A stretch of 22,010 bases of DNA from JAJPXI01 sp045602885. GTDB taxonomy: Bacteria > Bacillota > Clostridia > Oscillospirales > Oscillospiraceae. The notes beneath the pieces are model-generated. The model saw nothing but the letters and a program-made list of their open reading frames with translations, ran no database searches and was not told the origin of the DNA. The stretch is taken from contig JAZSCJ010000075.1 in assembly GCA_045602885.1 (NCBI GenBank), forward strand, positions 1 through 22,010, given 5' to 3'. Made by a program: the position numbers and the translations under genes. Below are positions 1 through 7,462 of the stretch, in pieces (the stretch's first letter is position 1; the number at the start of each line of letters is the position of its first letter).

Positions 1-77
1 TTCACGGCTCTTGCCAGGCCATAGTTGAAGGCCTCGCTGTAGCCCAAATCATCGGCACGGACTAAGATCTTGTTCAT
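1..77 (-). CDS. ChbG/YdjC-like carbohydrate deacetylase, N-terminal fragment (runs off window)
   Basis: Only the first 25 or so codons are inside the window. They read MNKILVRADDLGYSEAFNYG, the typical N-terminus of the ChbG/HpnK/YdjC family, with the Asp pair of the metal site at residues 9-10. Family members are TIM-barrel-like, metal-dependent enzymes that remove acetyl groups from acetylated sugars such as chitobiose. The start ATG (75-77) sits 6 nt after a GGAGGAA ribosome site at 84-90. A strong promoter lies just upstream (106-134), so the gene can be expressed separately from trpB. The family call is fairly sure from this short stretch; the substrate cannot be judged. Confidence 0.72.
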   Translation of the reverse strand, partial: MNKILVRADDLGYSEAFNYGLARAV

Positions 78-105
78 GGTGCATTCCTCCGGCATTTTTT
101 CTTTT

Positions 106-134
106 ATTGTAAAAAACGGAGGAAGAACTGTCAA
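106..134 (-). promoter_or_regulatory. Sigma-A-type promoter for the ChbG-like gene
   Basis: On the minus strand TTGACA (129-134) and TACAAT (106-111) are separated by exactly 17 nt, in the 64-bp gap between the trpB stop and the start of the ChbG-like gene. The spacer contains TTCCTCCG, complementary to the ribosome site of the next gene. Confidence 0.75.
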
Positions 135-141
135 GGGAAAA

Positions 142-1359
142 TCAGCGGATGCCGTAGTTCTCCAGGATGAAGTCCATATCCTTGTCGCCACGGCCGGAGA
201 GGTTAATCAGCACGGAGCCGGTGCCCATCTGCTTTGCCAGCTTGATACCGTAGGCCACAGCATGGGAGCTTTCGATGGCGGGGATGATGCCTTCCATCCG
301 GGCCAGGGTGAAGAAGGCGTTCAGGGATTCCTCGTCGTCGATCACATCGTACTTGACACGGCCGATATCCCGCAGGAATGCGTGCTCGGGGCCGGAGGAG
401 GGATAGTCCAGACCGGAGGCCACGGAGTACACGGGAGCGGGCTCGCCGTTCTCATCCTTCAGCATAATGGAGTTGAAGCCGTGCATGACGCCCTCGGTGC
501 CGTACTGCAGGCTGGCGGCGTGATCGCCCAGCTTGGTGCCGCGGCCCAGAGGCTCCACGCCGTAGATGTCCACCGGATCGTTCAAAAAGCCGGAGAAGAA
601 GCCGGCCGCGTTGGAGCCGCCGCCCACGCAGGCCACGATGGCATCGGGCAGCTCGCCGGTCATCTTGATAAACTGCTCGCGGGACTCCTCACCCACCACG
701 TGCTGGAAATCACGCACGATCAGCGGGAAGGGATGGGGGCCGACCACCGAGCCGATGCAGTACATGCTGTTCTTGTAGTCCTTGGCGTAGGCCTCGAAGG
801 CGTCGTCAACGGCCTCCTTCAAGGTAGCCAGACCGTGGGTGACCTCCACAACGTTGGCGCCCAGAATCTTCATGCGAGCCACGTTGGGAGCCTGCTTTTT
901 GATGTCCACCGCGCCCATGTAGATGTCGCACTCCATACCGAAGTAGGCGGCGGCGGTCGCCATGGCAACGCCGTGCTGACCGGCACCGGTCTCGGCGATG
1001 ACGCGCTTCTTGCCCATATACTTAGCCAGCAGAACCTCGCCCATGCAGTGGTTGAGCTTGTGGGCGCCGGTGTGGTTAAGATCCTCACGCTTGGCGTAGA
1101 GCTGCACGTTGCCCAGCTTGTTGCTCAGACGCTCCAGATGGGAGATGGGGGTGGGGCGCCCCTGGAACTCTCTGCGAATGCGGCGCAGCTCGTCAATGAA
1201 CTTGCGGGATTTGCAGATGGTAAAATAGGCCTCGGTGATCTCCTCCATGGCCTTTTGCAGCTCGGGGGTGACAAAAGAGCCGCCGTACTTGCCGAAATAA
1301 CCTTCCTTATTGGGGTAGTTCTTAAAGTAAGTATCAAAATTGATTCCGTTAAATTGCAT
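142..1359 (-). CDS. trpB: Tryptophan synthase beta chain
   Basis: This PLP enzyme condenses indole with L-serine to give L-tryptophan. It normally works as an alpha2-beta2 complex with TrpA. The 405-aa length fits the TrpB1 class (about 395-405 aa). The PLP lysine is K101 in HTGAHK, the catalytic acid is E123 in ETGAGQHG, the phosphate-binding loop GGGSN is at 246-250, and the C-terminal SGRGDKD at 388-394 is intact. The start ATG has a GGAGGG site at 1366-1371 that overlaps the preceding stop, leaving only 12 bp after rnc, so it is probably cotranscribed with rnc. No trpA or other trp gene is visible in the window. This placement after rnc is unusual, since trpB normally follows trpF or precedes trpA. 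Function is secure; the metabolic role of a separate copy is open. Confidence 0.96.
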   Translation of the reverse strand: MQFNGINFDTYFKNYPNKEGYFGKYGGSFVTPELQKAMEEITEAYFTICKSRKFIDELRRIRREFQGRPTPISHLERLSNKLGNVQLYAKREDLNHTGAHKLNHCMGEVLLAKYMGKKRVIAETGAGQHGVAMATAAAYFGMECDIYMGAVDIKKQAPNVARMKILGANVVEVTHGLATLKEAVDDAFEAYAKDYKNSMYCIGSVVGPHPFPLIVRDFQHVVGEESREQFIKMTGELPDAIVACVGGGSNAAGFFSGFLNDPVDIYGVEPLGRGTKLGDHAASLQYGTEGVMHGFNSIMLKDENGEPAPVYSVASGLDYPSSGPEHAFLRDIGRVKYDVIDDEESLNAFFTLARMEGIIPAIESSHAVAYGIKLAKQMGTGSVLINLSGRGDKDMDFILENYGIR

Positions 1360-1371
1360 ATCGGGTCCCTC

Positions 1372-2043
1372 CTATTCCTTCATGGCGCCAATGGCGGCCT
1401 TGGCCGCGCTTTGCTCGGCGGCCTTTTTGGTGCGCCCTTCCCCGGTGCCCAACGTGACACCGTCAAGCTGCACTTCCACAGAAAAGCGCTTGGCGTGGTC
1501 GGGGCCTTGCTCGCCCACCAGACAATAAACCAACTTTCGCCCGCTCTTTTTCTGCACCAGTTCCTGCAAGGCAGTTTTGTAGTCCCGGCTGGCGCTCAGT
1601 TCCTCTTCATGGCCCAGCACCAGCGTGCGGATGACTCTGCGTGCCTGCGCAATGCCGCCGTCCAGATAGATAGCGGCCAGCACCGCTTCGGTGGCATCGG
1701 CCAAAATGGAGGGCCGCTCCCGGCCGCCACCGGCATCCTCGCCCTTACCCAAACGCAGGTACTTGCCCAGATCCAACGCCCGTGCCACCTCCACAAGACT
1801 GTCCTCACAGACCATGGCCGCCCGGGTTCGGGTCAACTCGCCCTCGGGCATTTCGGGATGCTCCCGGTACAGGTGATCGGCCACCACCATACCCAACACC
1901 GAATCCCCCAGAAACTCCAACCGCTCGTTGCTGGGCTGACCGGCATCCCGATGCTCATTGGCATACGAACTGTGCGTCAGCGCATTTTCCAGCAGGGTGC
2001 GATCTTTGAATTGATAGTCCAGGCGCTCTTCCAGCGTTTTCAT
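1372..2043 (-). CDS. rnc: Ribonuclease III
   Basis: RNase III cuts double-stranded RNA in rRNA precursors and in mRNA or antisense duplexes. The 223-aa protein has the signature NERLEFLGDSVL at 39-50, the metal-binding acidic residues E43, D47, D116 and E119, and a C-terminal dsRNA-binding domain from about 153 to 222 that ends in the KKAAEQSAAKAAI helix. I chose ATG 2041-2043 because a GGGAGG site lies 7 nt upstream. A longer reading to 2076 would start inside the acpP terminator stem. The order plsX-acpP-rnc is typical of Firmicutes. The gene follows a strong terminator-like hairpin, so its transcription depends on read-through or on an unseen promoter within acpP. trpB follows 12 bp downstream. 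Confidence 0.96.
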   Translation of the reverse strand: MKTLEERLDYQFKDRTLLENALTHSSYANEHRDAGQPSNERLEFLGDSVLGMVVADHLYREHPEMPEGELTRTRAAMVCEDSLVEVARALDLGKYLRLGKGEDAGGGRERPSILADATEAVLAAIYLDGGIAQARRVIRTLVLGHEEELSASRDYKTALQELVQKKSGRKLVYCLVGEQGPDHAKRFSVEVQLDGVTLGTGEGRTKKAAEQSAAKAAIGAMKE

Positions 2044-2061
2044 GCCAATGCCTCCCATACG

Positions 2062-2089
2062 AAAAAGCCTCGCCAAGGCGAGGCTTTTT
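2062..2089 (-). terminator. Intrinsic terminator between acpP and rnc
   Basis: A perfect inverted repeat, AAAAAGCCTCGCC / GGCGAGGCTTTTT with a 2-nt centre, begins 1 nt after the acpP stop. The GC-rich stem ends in five Ts on either strand, so it could act in both directions. It also lies directly before the ribosome site of rnc, so it probably sets the ratio of acpP to rnc message. Confidence 0.85.
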
Positions 2090-2090
2090 G

Positions 2091-2330
2091 TCAGTTATCT
2101 TCCAAACGCTCCTGCAGATACTTGAGCAGATCGCCCACGGTGAGGATGGAGGTGACGTCCTCCTCGCTCATCTCGTCCACGGCAAACTCCTCTTCCAGAG
2201 CCATGGACAGCTCCACGATATCCACAGAATCAGCACCCAGATCGTCCTGGAAGGACATCTCGGCGGTGATGCTGCTTTCGGACACACCAAACTGCTGAGC
2301 AATGATGTTTTTGAGCTTATCGAAAATCAT
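2091..2330 (-). CDS. acpP: Acyl carrier protein
   Basis: ACP carries growing fatty acyl chains on a 4'-phosphopantetheine arm and donates acyl groups to PlsX, which is encoded just upstream. The acidic 79-aa protein has the attachment motif GADSVDIVEL with the modified serine at S35. The ATG at 2328-2330 is preferred over an upstream in-frame GTG (2337-2339), because the GTG overlaps the AAAGGAG ribosome site whereas the ATG lies 8 nt from it. The gene has its own strong promoter and a terminator right after its stop, consistent with the high abundance of ACP. fabD and fabG, often between plsX and acpP, are absent here. Confidence 0.96.
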   Translation of the reverse strand: MIFDKLKNIIAQQFGVSESSITAEMSFQDDLGADSVDIVELSMALEEEFAVDEMSEEDVTSILTVGDLLKYLQERLEDN

Positions 2331-2379
2331 GTTGGACACTCCTTTGTTACTTCAAAACAAACTGCGGTTTTTCCATATT

Positions 2380-2408
2380 ATAATAGGGTCTTACCTGCAA
2401 TGTGTCAA
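2380..2408 (-). promoter_or_regulatory. Sigma-A-type promoter for acpP
   Basis: On the minus strand TTGACA (2403-2408) and TATTAT (2380-2385) have a 17-nt spacer. It lies in the plsX-acpP gap, about 50 bp before the acpP start. Confidence 0.82.
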
Positions 2409-2427
2409 TAGTAATTTTGGAATATTT

Positions 2428-3468
2428 TCACTCCTGCTGCGCTTCCGCCGCATTTTTGGGCGGCAGGCGCATGAAAGAAACATTTTCCTCGATATCCTCA
2501 ATAATGCCCGATCCAGCAAACTGGACTGCCTGCCGAATGGCGCTTTTGATGGCATAGTCGTTGGATGAACCATGGGCCTTGATGACCGGCTTGGAAATGC
2601 CCAGCAGAGCGGTACCGCCGATCTCGTTGGCATCCATCATCTTCTTCAGCTCTCCAATGCCATCCTTGACCAGCAGCGCCGCCAGCTTGGTCTTGAAGTT
2701 GCGCAGGAACACCTTTTTCAGTTCCTTGACCAGCAGCACACCGGTACCTTCGATCGCTTTGAGCATGATGTTGCCGGCATAACCGTCCGCGACAATAACG
2801 TCCACCGCGCCTTGCACGGCCTCACGTGCTTCCACATTGCCCACAAAGTTGATGCGACCCTCTTCCCCTGCCTTTTTCAGCAGAGCGTAAGTTTCCACCT
2901 GCAAGTCGGTACCCTTGGAAGGTTCTGCGCCAATGTTGAGCAGACCCACCCGGGGCTCCGGCTTGCCCAGGGCATGACCGGCGTAGTACGAACCCATGAA
3001 GGCGTATTGCAGCAGATATTCGGGAGTACATTCGGCGGTAGCGCCGCAGTCAATGAGCACCGTGCCATAGGGCGGCAACATCGGCGCCAGCGCCGCACGG
3101 CGGATGCCCTTGATGCGCTTGGTGATCAGCGTTGCCGCCGCCAGCAGCGCACCGGTGCTGCCGGCCGAAATAAATGCGTCACCCTTGCCGTCACGCAGCA
3201 TGGTCAGGCCAATGGTCAACGAAGAATCCTTCTTCTCCTTAAAGGCCGTAGCCGGATTATCCTCCATGGTGATGATCTGATCGGCATGGGCAATCTCCAC
3301 ACCTGCAGGCAGCTCGGCAATGCCATCCTCGGCCAGAACCTTCAGGATCTCCTCGCCCTTACCTACCAGAACGACCTCCACGTGCAGTTCTTTGACCGCA
3401 GCCAGCGCACCGCGCACATTACTGGCCGGTGCATTGTCACCGCCCATGGCGTCAACGATGATCTTCAT
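2428..3468 (-). CDS. plsX: Phosphate acyltransferase PlsX
   Basis: PlsX makes acyl-phosphate from acyl-ACP, the first step of the PlsX/PlsY route to phosphatidic acid, as a peripheral membrane enzyme. The 346-aa protein starts with the hallmark KIIVDAMGGDNAP and carries GSTGALL, DCGATAE and DGYAGNIMLK blocks seen across the family; the length is normal. The start has an AAGGAG site 8 nt upstream. acpP, encoding its substrate carrier, follows. The common upstream partners yceD and rpmF are missing; instead a 315-bp repeat-rich gap separates it from trmFO. A small CTGTTTTT/AAAAACAG hairpin (3486-3507) sits just before the ribosome site. I could not identify a convincing promoter for it. Confidence 0.96.
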   Translation of the reverse strand: MKIIVDAMGGDNAPASNVRGALAAVKELHVEVVLVGKGEEILKVLAEDGIAELPAGVEIAHADQIITMEDNPATAFKEKKDSSLTIGLTMLRDGKGDAFISAGSTGALLAAATLITKRIKGIRRAALAPMLPPYGTVLIDCGATAECTPEYLLQYAFMGSYYAGHALGKPEPRVGLLNIGAEPSKGTDLQVETYALLKKAGEEGRINFVGNVEAREAVQGAVDVIVADGYAGNIMLKAIEGTGVLLVKELKKVFLRNFKTKLAALLVKDGIGELKKMMDANEIGGTALLGISKPVIKAHGSSNDYAIKSAIRQAVQFAGSGIIEDIEENVSFMRLPPKNAAEAQQE

Positions 3469-3562
3469 AGGTTTCTCTCCTTCATCTGTTTTTATGGGGA
3501 AAAACAGCGTATCTTTCTACCTCAGCCAAACCACCCGGCGTGCACCGGGGCAGTTGGGCATG

Positions 3563-3632
3563 TTATTCTACATCCAACCCGGCCAAAACGTCCAGCGCAC
3601 GCTTACTTAATTCAGCGTTTTTATTCCGCTTG
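3563..3632. repeat. Exact duplicate of the trmFO 3' end (copy outside the gene)
   Basis: These 70 bp are identical to 3784-3853, which encode the last residues and the stop codon of trmFO. The copies are in the same orientation, 221 bp apart. The outer copy has no upstream coding frame, so it is a stranded gene tail. The 151 bp between them consist of the hairpin repeat listed separately. Confidence 0.9.
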
Positions 3633-3666
3633 TGCCCCACGAAACCACGGTTGCGTGGGGACCCCG

Positions 3667-3778
3667 TTTTTTACATCCTCGGCAGAAGTGAATTCTGCCT
3701 GCGGCAAGGTTTTGGCTGCGCCAAAACGCTTGGACGCGCCAAAGGCGCGGCTCGCATTCGCTCGCAAGGCAAGCGAGC
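3667..3778. repeat. Hairpin-rich intergenic repeat, copy A
   Basis: After T6 and an 8-nt linker come four inverted repeats: GGCAGAA/TTCTGCC (3681-3699), GTTTTGGC/GCCAAAAC (3709-3727), CGCGCC/GGCGCG (3735-3749) and GCTCGC/GCGAGC (3760-3778). A further CCCCACG/CGTGGGG stem (3635-3660) precedes the T run. The same layout of T6, 8-nt linker and first three stems occurs at 21071-21155 with different stem sequences. No protein-coding frame is apparent. With the 70-bp duplicate it accounts for most of the 315-bp gap between trmFO and plsX. Confidence 0.7.
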
Positions 3779-3783
3779 ACACT

Positions 3784-5088
3784 TTATTCTACATCCAACC
3801 CGGCCAAAACGTCCAGCGCACGCTTACTTAATTCAGCGTTTTTATTCCGCTTGCCTTTGACCTTGTAGCCCAGGGCAGGAATGATGCCAAAGTTGATGTT
3901 CATCGGCTGGAAGTCCTGCACGGTGGCATCGCTGATATACAGCGCCAGGGCGCCGATAGCCGTTTGCTGGGGGAAATCGACCGCAGGCTTGCCCTGCAAA
4001 CGGCGTGCCAGCTCCACGGCCGCCAGATAACCCGAGGCGGTGGACTCCACATAACCCTCCACGCCGGTGATCTGTCCGGCAAAGCAAATGCGCTCATTGC
4101 CCTTGACCCGGTAATAGCGATCCAGCAGACGGGGGGAATCCAGATAGGTATTGCGGTGCATCACGCCGTAGCGGACAAACTGCGCGTCGTGCAGGGCGGG
4201 GATCATGGAAAACACCCGCTTCTGCTCGGGCCACTTCAAATGGGTCTGAAATCCCACCAGATTATAGATGCTGCCGTCCTTGTTGTCCCGGCGCAGCTGC
4301 ACCACGGCATAGGGTTCTTTCCCGGTTTTGGGGTCGGGCAGACCCTTGGGCTTGAGCGGGCCGTAACGTAGGGTATCCTCACCCCGGCGGGCCATGACCT
4401 CCACGGGCATACATCCCTCAAAGACCTGCTTATCCTCAAAACCGTGGACTTCGGCCTCCTGCGCGCAGGTCAGCTCGTTCCAAAAGGCTTTGTACTGCGC
4501 CTCATCCATGGCGCAGTTGATATAGTCTGCCGTACCCTTGTCATAGCGCGAGGCAAACCACGCCTTGTCCATGTCCACACTTTCAAAGGTGACCAGCGGC
4601 GCGGCAGCATCAAAAAAGTTCAGATACTTGCTTTCGGGGAACAGCCCCTTGATGGCATCGGCCAGCGCATCGGACGTCAACGGGCCGGACGCCACAATGA
4701 CCTGTCCTTCGGCGGGAATTTCGGTGACCTCGCCCTCTACCACCTCGATCAGGGGGTGGCTGCGGATTATTTCGGTGACCCGTGCGGAAAATCCCTCCCG
4801 GTCCACGGCCAGCGCGCCGCCGGCCTCCACCCGGGTGGCATCGGCACAGGACAGAATCAGCGAGCCGCAGCGGCGCAGTTCCTCCTTGAGCAAGCCCACC
4901 GCGTTTTCCAACTGGTCGGAACGCAGCGAGTTGGAGCACACCAGCTCGGCAAAGCCGTTGCTGTGGTGAGCCGGGGTCATCTTATTCGGTTTCATTTCGT
5001 GCAGGCGCACCGATATGCCACGCCGGGCCAACTGCCAGGCAGCTTCACACCCGGCCAAACCTGCGCCGATCACGGTTACTTGTTCCAT
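3784..5088 (-). CDS. trmFO: Methylenetetrahydrofolate--tRNA-(uracil-5-)-methyltransferase TrmFO
   Basis: TrmFO makes 5-methyluridine at position 54 of tRNA, using methylene-THF and FAD in place of SAM. The 434-aa protein has the FAD-binding GAGLAGCEAAW loop at 8-18, the CSNSLRSDQL block with C51, and C226 in the FEGCMPVE block; these match the two functional cysteines known in the Bacillus enzyme. Its ATG overlaps the topA stop in a TAATG arrangement, so translation is probably coupled. The order dprA-topA-trmFO is as in Bacillus. The last 70 bp of the gene are duplicated exactly downstream. The coding frame is intact. Confidence 0.96.
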   Translation of the reverse strand: MEQVTVIGAGLAGCEAAWQLARRGISVRLHEMKPNKMTPAHHSNGFAELVCSNSLRSDQLENAVGLLKEELRRCGSLILSCADATRVEAGGALAVDREGFSARVTEIIRSHPLIEVVEGEVTEIPAEGQVIVASGPLTSDALADAIKGLFPESKYLNFFDAAAPLVTFESVDMDKAWFASRYDKGTADYINCAMDEAQYKAFWNELTCAQEAEVHGFEDKQVFEGCMPVEVMARRGEDTLRYGPLKPKGLPDPKTGKEPYAVVQLRRDNKDGSIYNLVGFQTHLKWPEQKRVFSMIPALHDAQFVRYGVMHRNTYLDSPRLLDRYYRVKGNERICFAGQITGVEGYVESTASGYLAAVELARRLQGKPAVDFPQQTAIGALALYISDATVQDFQPMNINFGIIPALGYKVKGKRNKNAELSKRALDVLAGLDVE

Positions 5089-7424
5089 TACGCTTCCTCA
5101 GTTGCCTTCTTGGCGGCAGTCTTCTTGGTCGTAGTTTTCTTGGCGGTACTCTTCTTGGCCGCACTTTTCTTGGCCGGGGCTTTTTTTGCCGCAGTCTTTT
5201 TGGCCGCGACCTTTGCGGAAGCATTTTTCTCGTCCTGCTTACCCTCTTCCGCAGGCTTTTTCTTATAGCCGCCCCGCTTGTCCTCGGGAACAAACGCGGA
5301 ACAGGCTTCATTGATGCAGTAAGGCTTCTTGGCACCACGGCCGGCCTTTTTAAACATGGTCTTGCCGCACACGGGGCAGTTGTCCTTGACGGGCACATCC
5401 CAAGTCATGAAGCCGACAATTTCCTTGCCCTCGTAATCCACACCGCGCCAGGAGCAGTCCTTGCCTTTTTCGCAGCAGTAATAGGTGTACTGCTTGCCGG
5501 TTTTCTTGCTCTTACCGGTGCGCTTGAACAGGCGGCTGCCACAGCCGGGGCATTTTCCGGGCATCTCCACCACCAGAGGCATGGTGAAATCGCACTCAGG
5601 CCAGCCGGGACAGGCCAGAAAACGGCCGAATCGGCCCGACTTGACCACCAGATTCTTGCCGCACTGGGGGCAGATCTCCTCCGACACCTCGTCGGGCACC
5701 TTGATGCGCTCGCCGTCCAACTGCTGTTCGGCCTGCGCCAGCTCGGCGGAGAAGGTGGCGTAAAAATCCTTCAGCAACTGCTTCCATTGCACGTCGCCGC
5801 TTTCCACCTTGTCCAGCTGCTCTTCCATGTTTGCAGTAAAGGAAAAGTCCACAATGTCCTTGAACTTATCTTTCATCAGCCCGTTGACCACCTCGCCCAG
5901 CGGCGTGGTACGCAGGTACTTACCCTCCTTGACCGCATATTCACGGTCCAGAATGGTAGAAATGGTGGGCGCATAGGTGGAAGGACGTCCAATGCCCTTT
6001 TCCTCCAGCGCCTTGATGAGAGTTGCCTCGGTGTAGCGCACGGGAGGCTGGGTAAAGTGCTGCTCGGGCTTGAGCTGGCGCGGATTGAGCCGCTCGCCCT
6101 CCGACAGATCGGGCAGGGGCGACTGCACCGGTTCGCCGTCGTCGTCACGGCCTTCCTCGTAAACTGCGGTAAAGCCGGAGAACTTGATGGAAGAATGGCT
6201 GGCGCGGAACATATATCCGGCCGACTCCACCTCGATGGATACGCTGTCATACACGGCAGCGGCCATCTGGCTGGCCAGAAAACGACTCCAGATCAGTTTG
6301 TAAAGACGATACTGCTCGCTGGTCAGATCCTTCTTGATGGATTCCGGGGTCAAATTCACATCGGAAGGACGAATGGCTTCGTGGGCGTCCTGCGCCCCCG
6401 ACTTGGTTTTAAACACCCGGGTCTTTTCCGGGTAATAATTGGCGCCATAACGGTTGTGGATAAACTGCTTGGCGGCATCCAACGCCTCATTGGACAGACG
6501 CAGGGAGTCGGTACGCATGTAGGTGATCAAACCCACGGTGCCCTCTCCGGCAATGTCCACGCCTTCGTAAAGCTGCTGGGCCACCGACATGGTGCGCCGG
6601 GGCGTCATGTTCAGCTTACGAGAGGCCTCCTGCTGCAGGGTCGAGGTGATAAAGGGCGGCGCGGGGTTGCGGTTTTTATCCTGCCGCTTGATGGAAGCCA
6701 CCTGAAAGGCACTGCCCTGCACGGCCTGCAGCACGGCATCCACTTCCTGGCGGCTGTGCAGTTCCATCTTCTTTTCCTGTCCGTAGAACTGGGCGGTAAA
6801 CGCACCCAGATTGGGGGCAATCCGATCCAACTCCACGTCCAAAGACCAGTACTCCTCCGGCGTAAAGTCCCGGATCTCCTCCTCCCGGTCACAGACCAGA
6901 CGGGTGGCTACCGACTGGACTCGACCGGCCGACAGACCGCGGCGGATCTTGCGCCACAGCAGCGGCGAGAGCTGGTAACCCACAATGCGGTCCAGCAGAC
7001 GTCGGGCCTGCTGGGCATCCACCAGATCCATATCAATGGCACGGGGGGCTGCGATGGACTCGCTGACCACGCGCTTGGTAATTTCATTAAAGGTCACGCG
7101 GAACGCCTTATCGTCGGACAGCTCCAGCAGTTCCTTCAGGTGCCAGGGAATGGCCTCTCCTTCCCGGTCCGGGTCGGTTGCGAGGAAAACTTTTTCGCTG
7201 TTCTTTGCCGACTTCTTCAGATCGTCGATGACCTCTTCCTTGCCCTTAATGGGCAGGTAGTTGGGAGTAAAATCGTCCTCAATGTCCACGCCGATCTTAC
7301 TCTTGGGCAGATCACGCACATGGCCCATGGAGGCTTTGACCACATAGCCGGGGCCCAGATATTTTCCGATGGTCTTGGCCTTAGCCGGAGATTCCACGAT
7401 TACCAAATTGCTTTTACTTGCCAT
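5088..7424 (-). CDS. topA: DNA topoisomerase I (type IA)
   Basis: TopA relaxes negative supercoils by transient cleavage of one strand. In the 778-aa reading the Toprim domain covers about 5-115 (VESPAKAKTI with E11; DPDREGEAIPWHL at 84-96), the active-site tyrosine is Y302 in TYMRTDS, and three four-cysteine zinc ribbons follow at about 585-611, 625-657 and 683-708. The last 60 residues form a Lys/Ala-rich, histone-H1-like tail, probably for DNA contact. I start at ATG 7422-7424, which has GGAGG 5 nt upstream; the frame stays open to 7451 but without a ribosome site. P93 is odd: family members usually have a small residue (A or S) before WH. Confidence 0.96.
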   Translation of the reverse strand: MASKSNLVIVESPAKAKTIGKYLGPGYVVKASMGHVRDLPKSKIGVDIEDDFTPNYLPIKGKEEVIDDLKKSAKNSEKVFLATDPDREGEAIPWHLKELLELSDDKAFRVTFNEITKRVVSESIAAPRAIDMDLVDAQQARRLLDRIVGYQLSPLLWRKIRRGLSAGRVQSVATRLVCDREEEIRDFTPEEYWSLDVELDRIAPNLGAFTAQFYGQEKKMELHSRQEVDAVLQAVQGSAFQVASIKRQDKNRNPAPPFITSTLQQEASRKLNMTPRRTMSVAQQLYEGVDIAGEGTVGLITYMRTDSLRLSNEALDAAKQFIHNRYGANYYPEKTRVFKTKSGAQDAHEAIRPSDVNLTPESIKKDLTSEQYRLYKLIWSRFLASQMAAAVYDSVSIEVESAGYMFRASHSSIKFSGFTAVYEEGRDDDGEPVQSPLPDLSEGERLNPRQLKPEQHFTQPPVRYTEATLIKALEEKGIGRPSTYAPTISTILDREYAVKEGKYLRTTPLGEVVNGLMKDKFKDIVDFSFTANMEEQLDKVESGDVQWKQLLKDFYATFSAELAQAEQQLDGERIKVPDEVSEEICPQCGKNLVVKSGRFGRFLACPGWPECDFTMPLVVEMPGKCPGCGSRLFKRTGKSKKTGKQYTYYCCEKGKDCSWRGVDYEGKEIVGFMTWDVPVKDNCPVCGKTMFKKAGRGAKKPYCINEACSAFVPEDKRGGYKKKPAEEGKQDEKNASAKVAAKKTAAKKAPAKKSAAKKSTAKKTTTKKTAAKKATEEA

Positions 7425-7462
7425 AGTTTCCTCCAGAGGAACCTGTCCCAAAGGGGCAGGTA

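Noticed and set aside
2044..2076. Upstream start extending RNase III by 11 residues
   Set aside because: The ATG at 2076 lies inside the acpP terminator stem and has no ribosome site; the ATG at 2043 has an ideal one.
70..2298. Very long open frame on the plus strand opposite trpB, rnc and acpP
   Set aside because: It is antisense to three well-supported genes, has a low-complexity, His/Gly/Leu-rich translation, and has no own ribosome site. It reflects GC-rich codon use on the other strand.
3784..5088. trmFO disrupted by the 3' repeat
   Set aside because: The reading frame is complete at 434 aa with all motifs; the second copy of the tail lies outside the gene.
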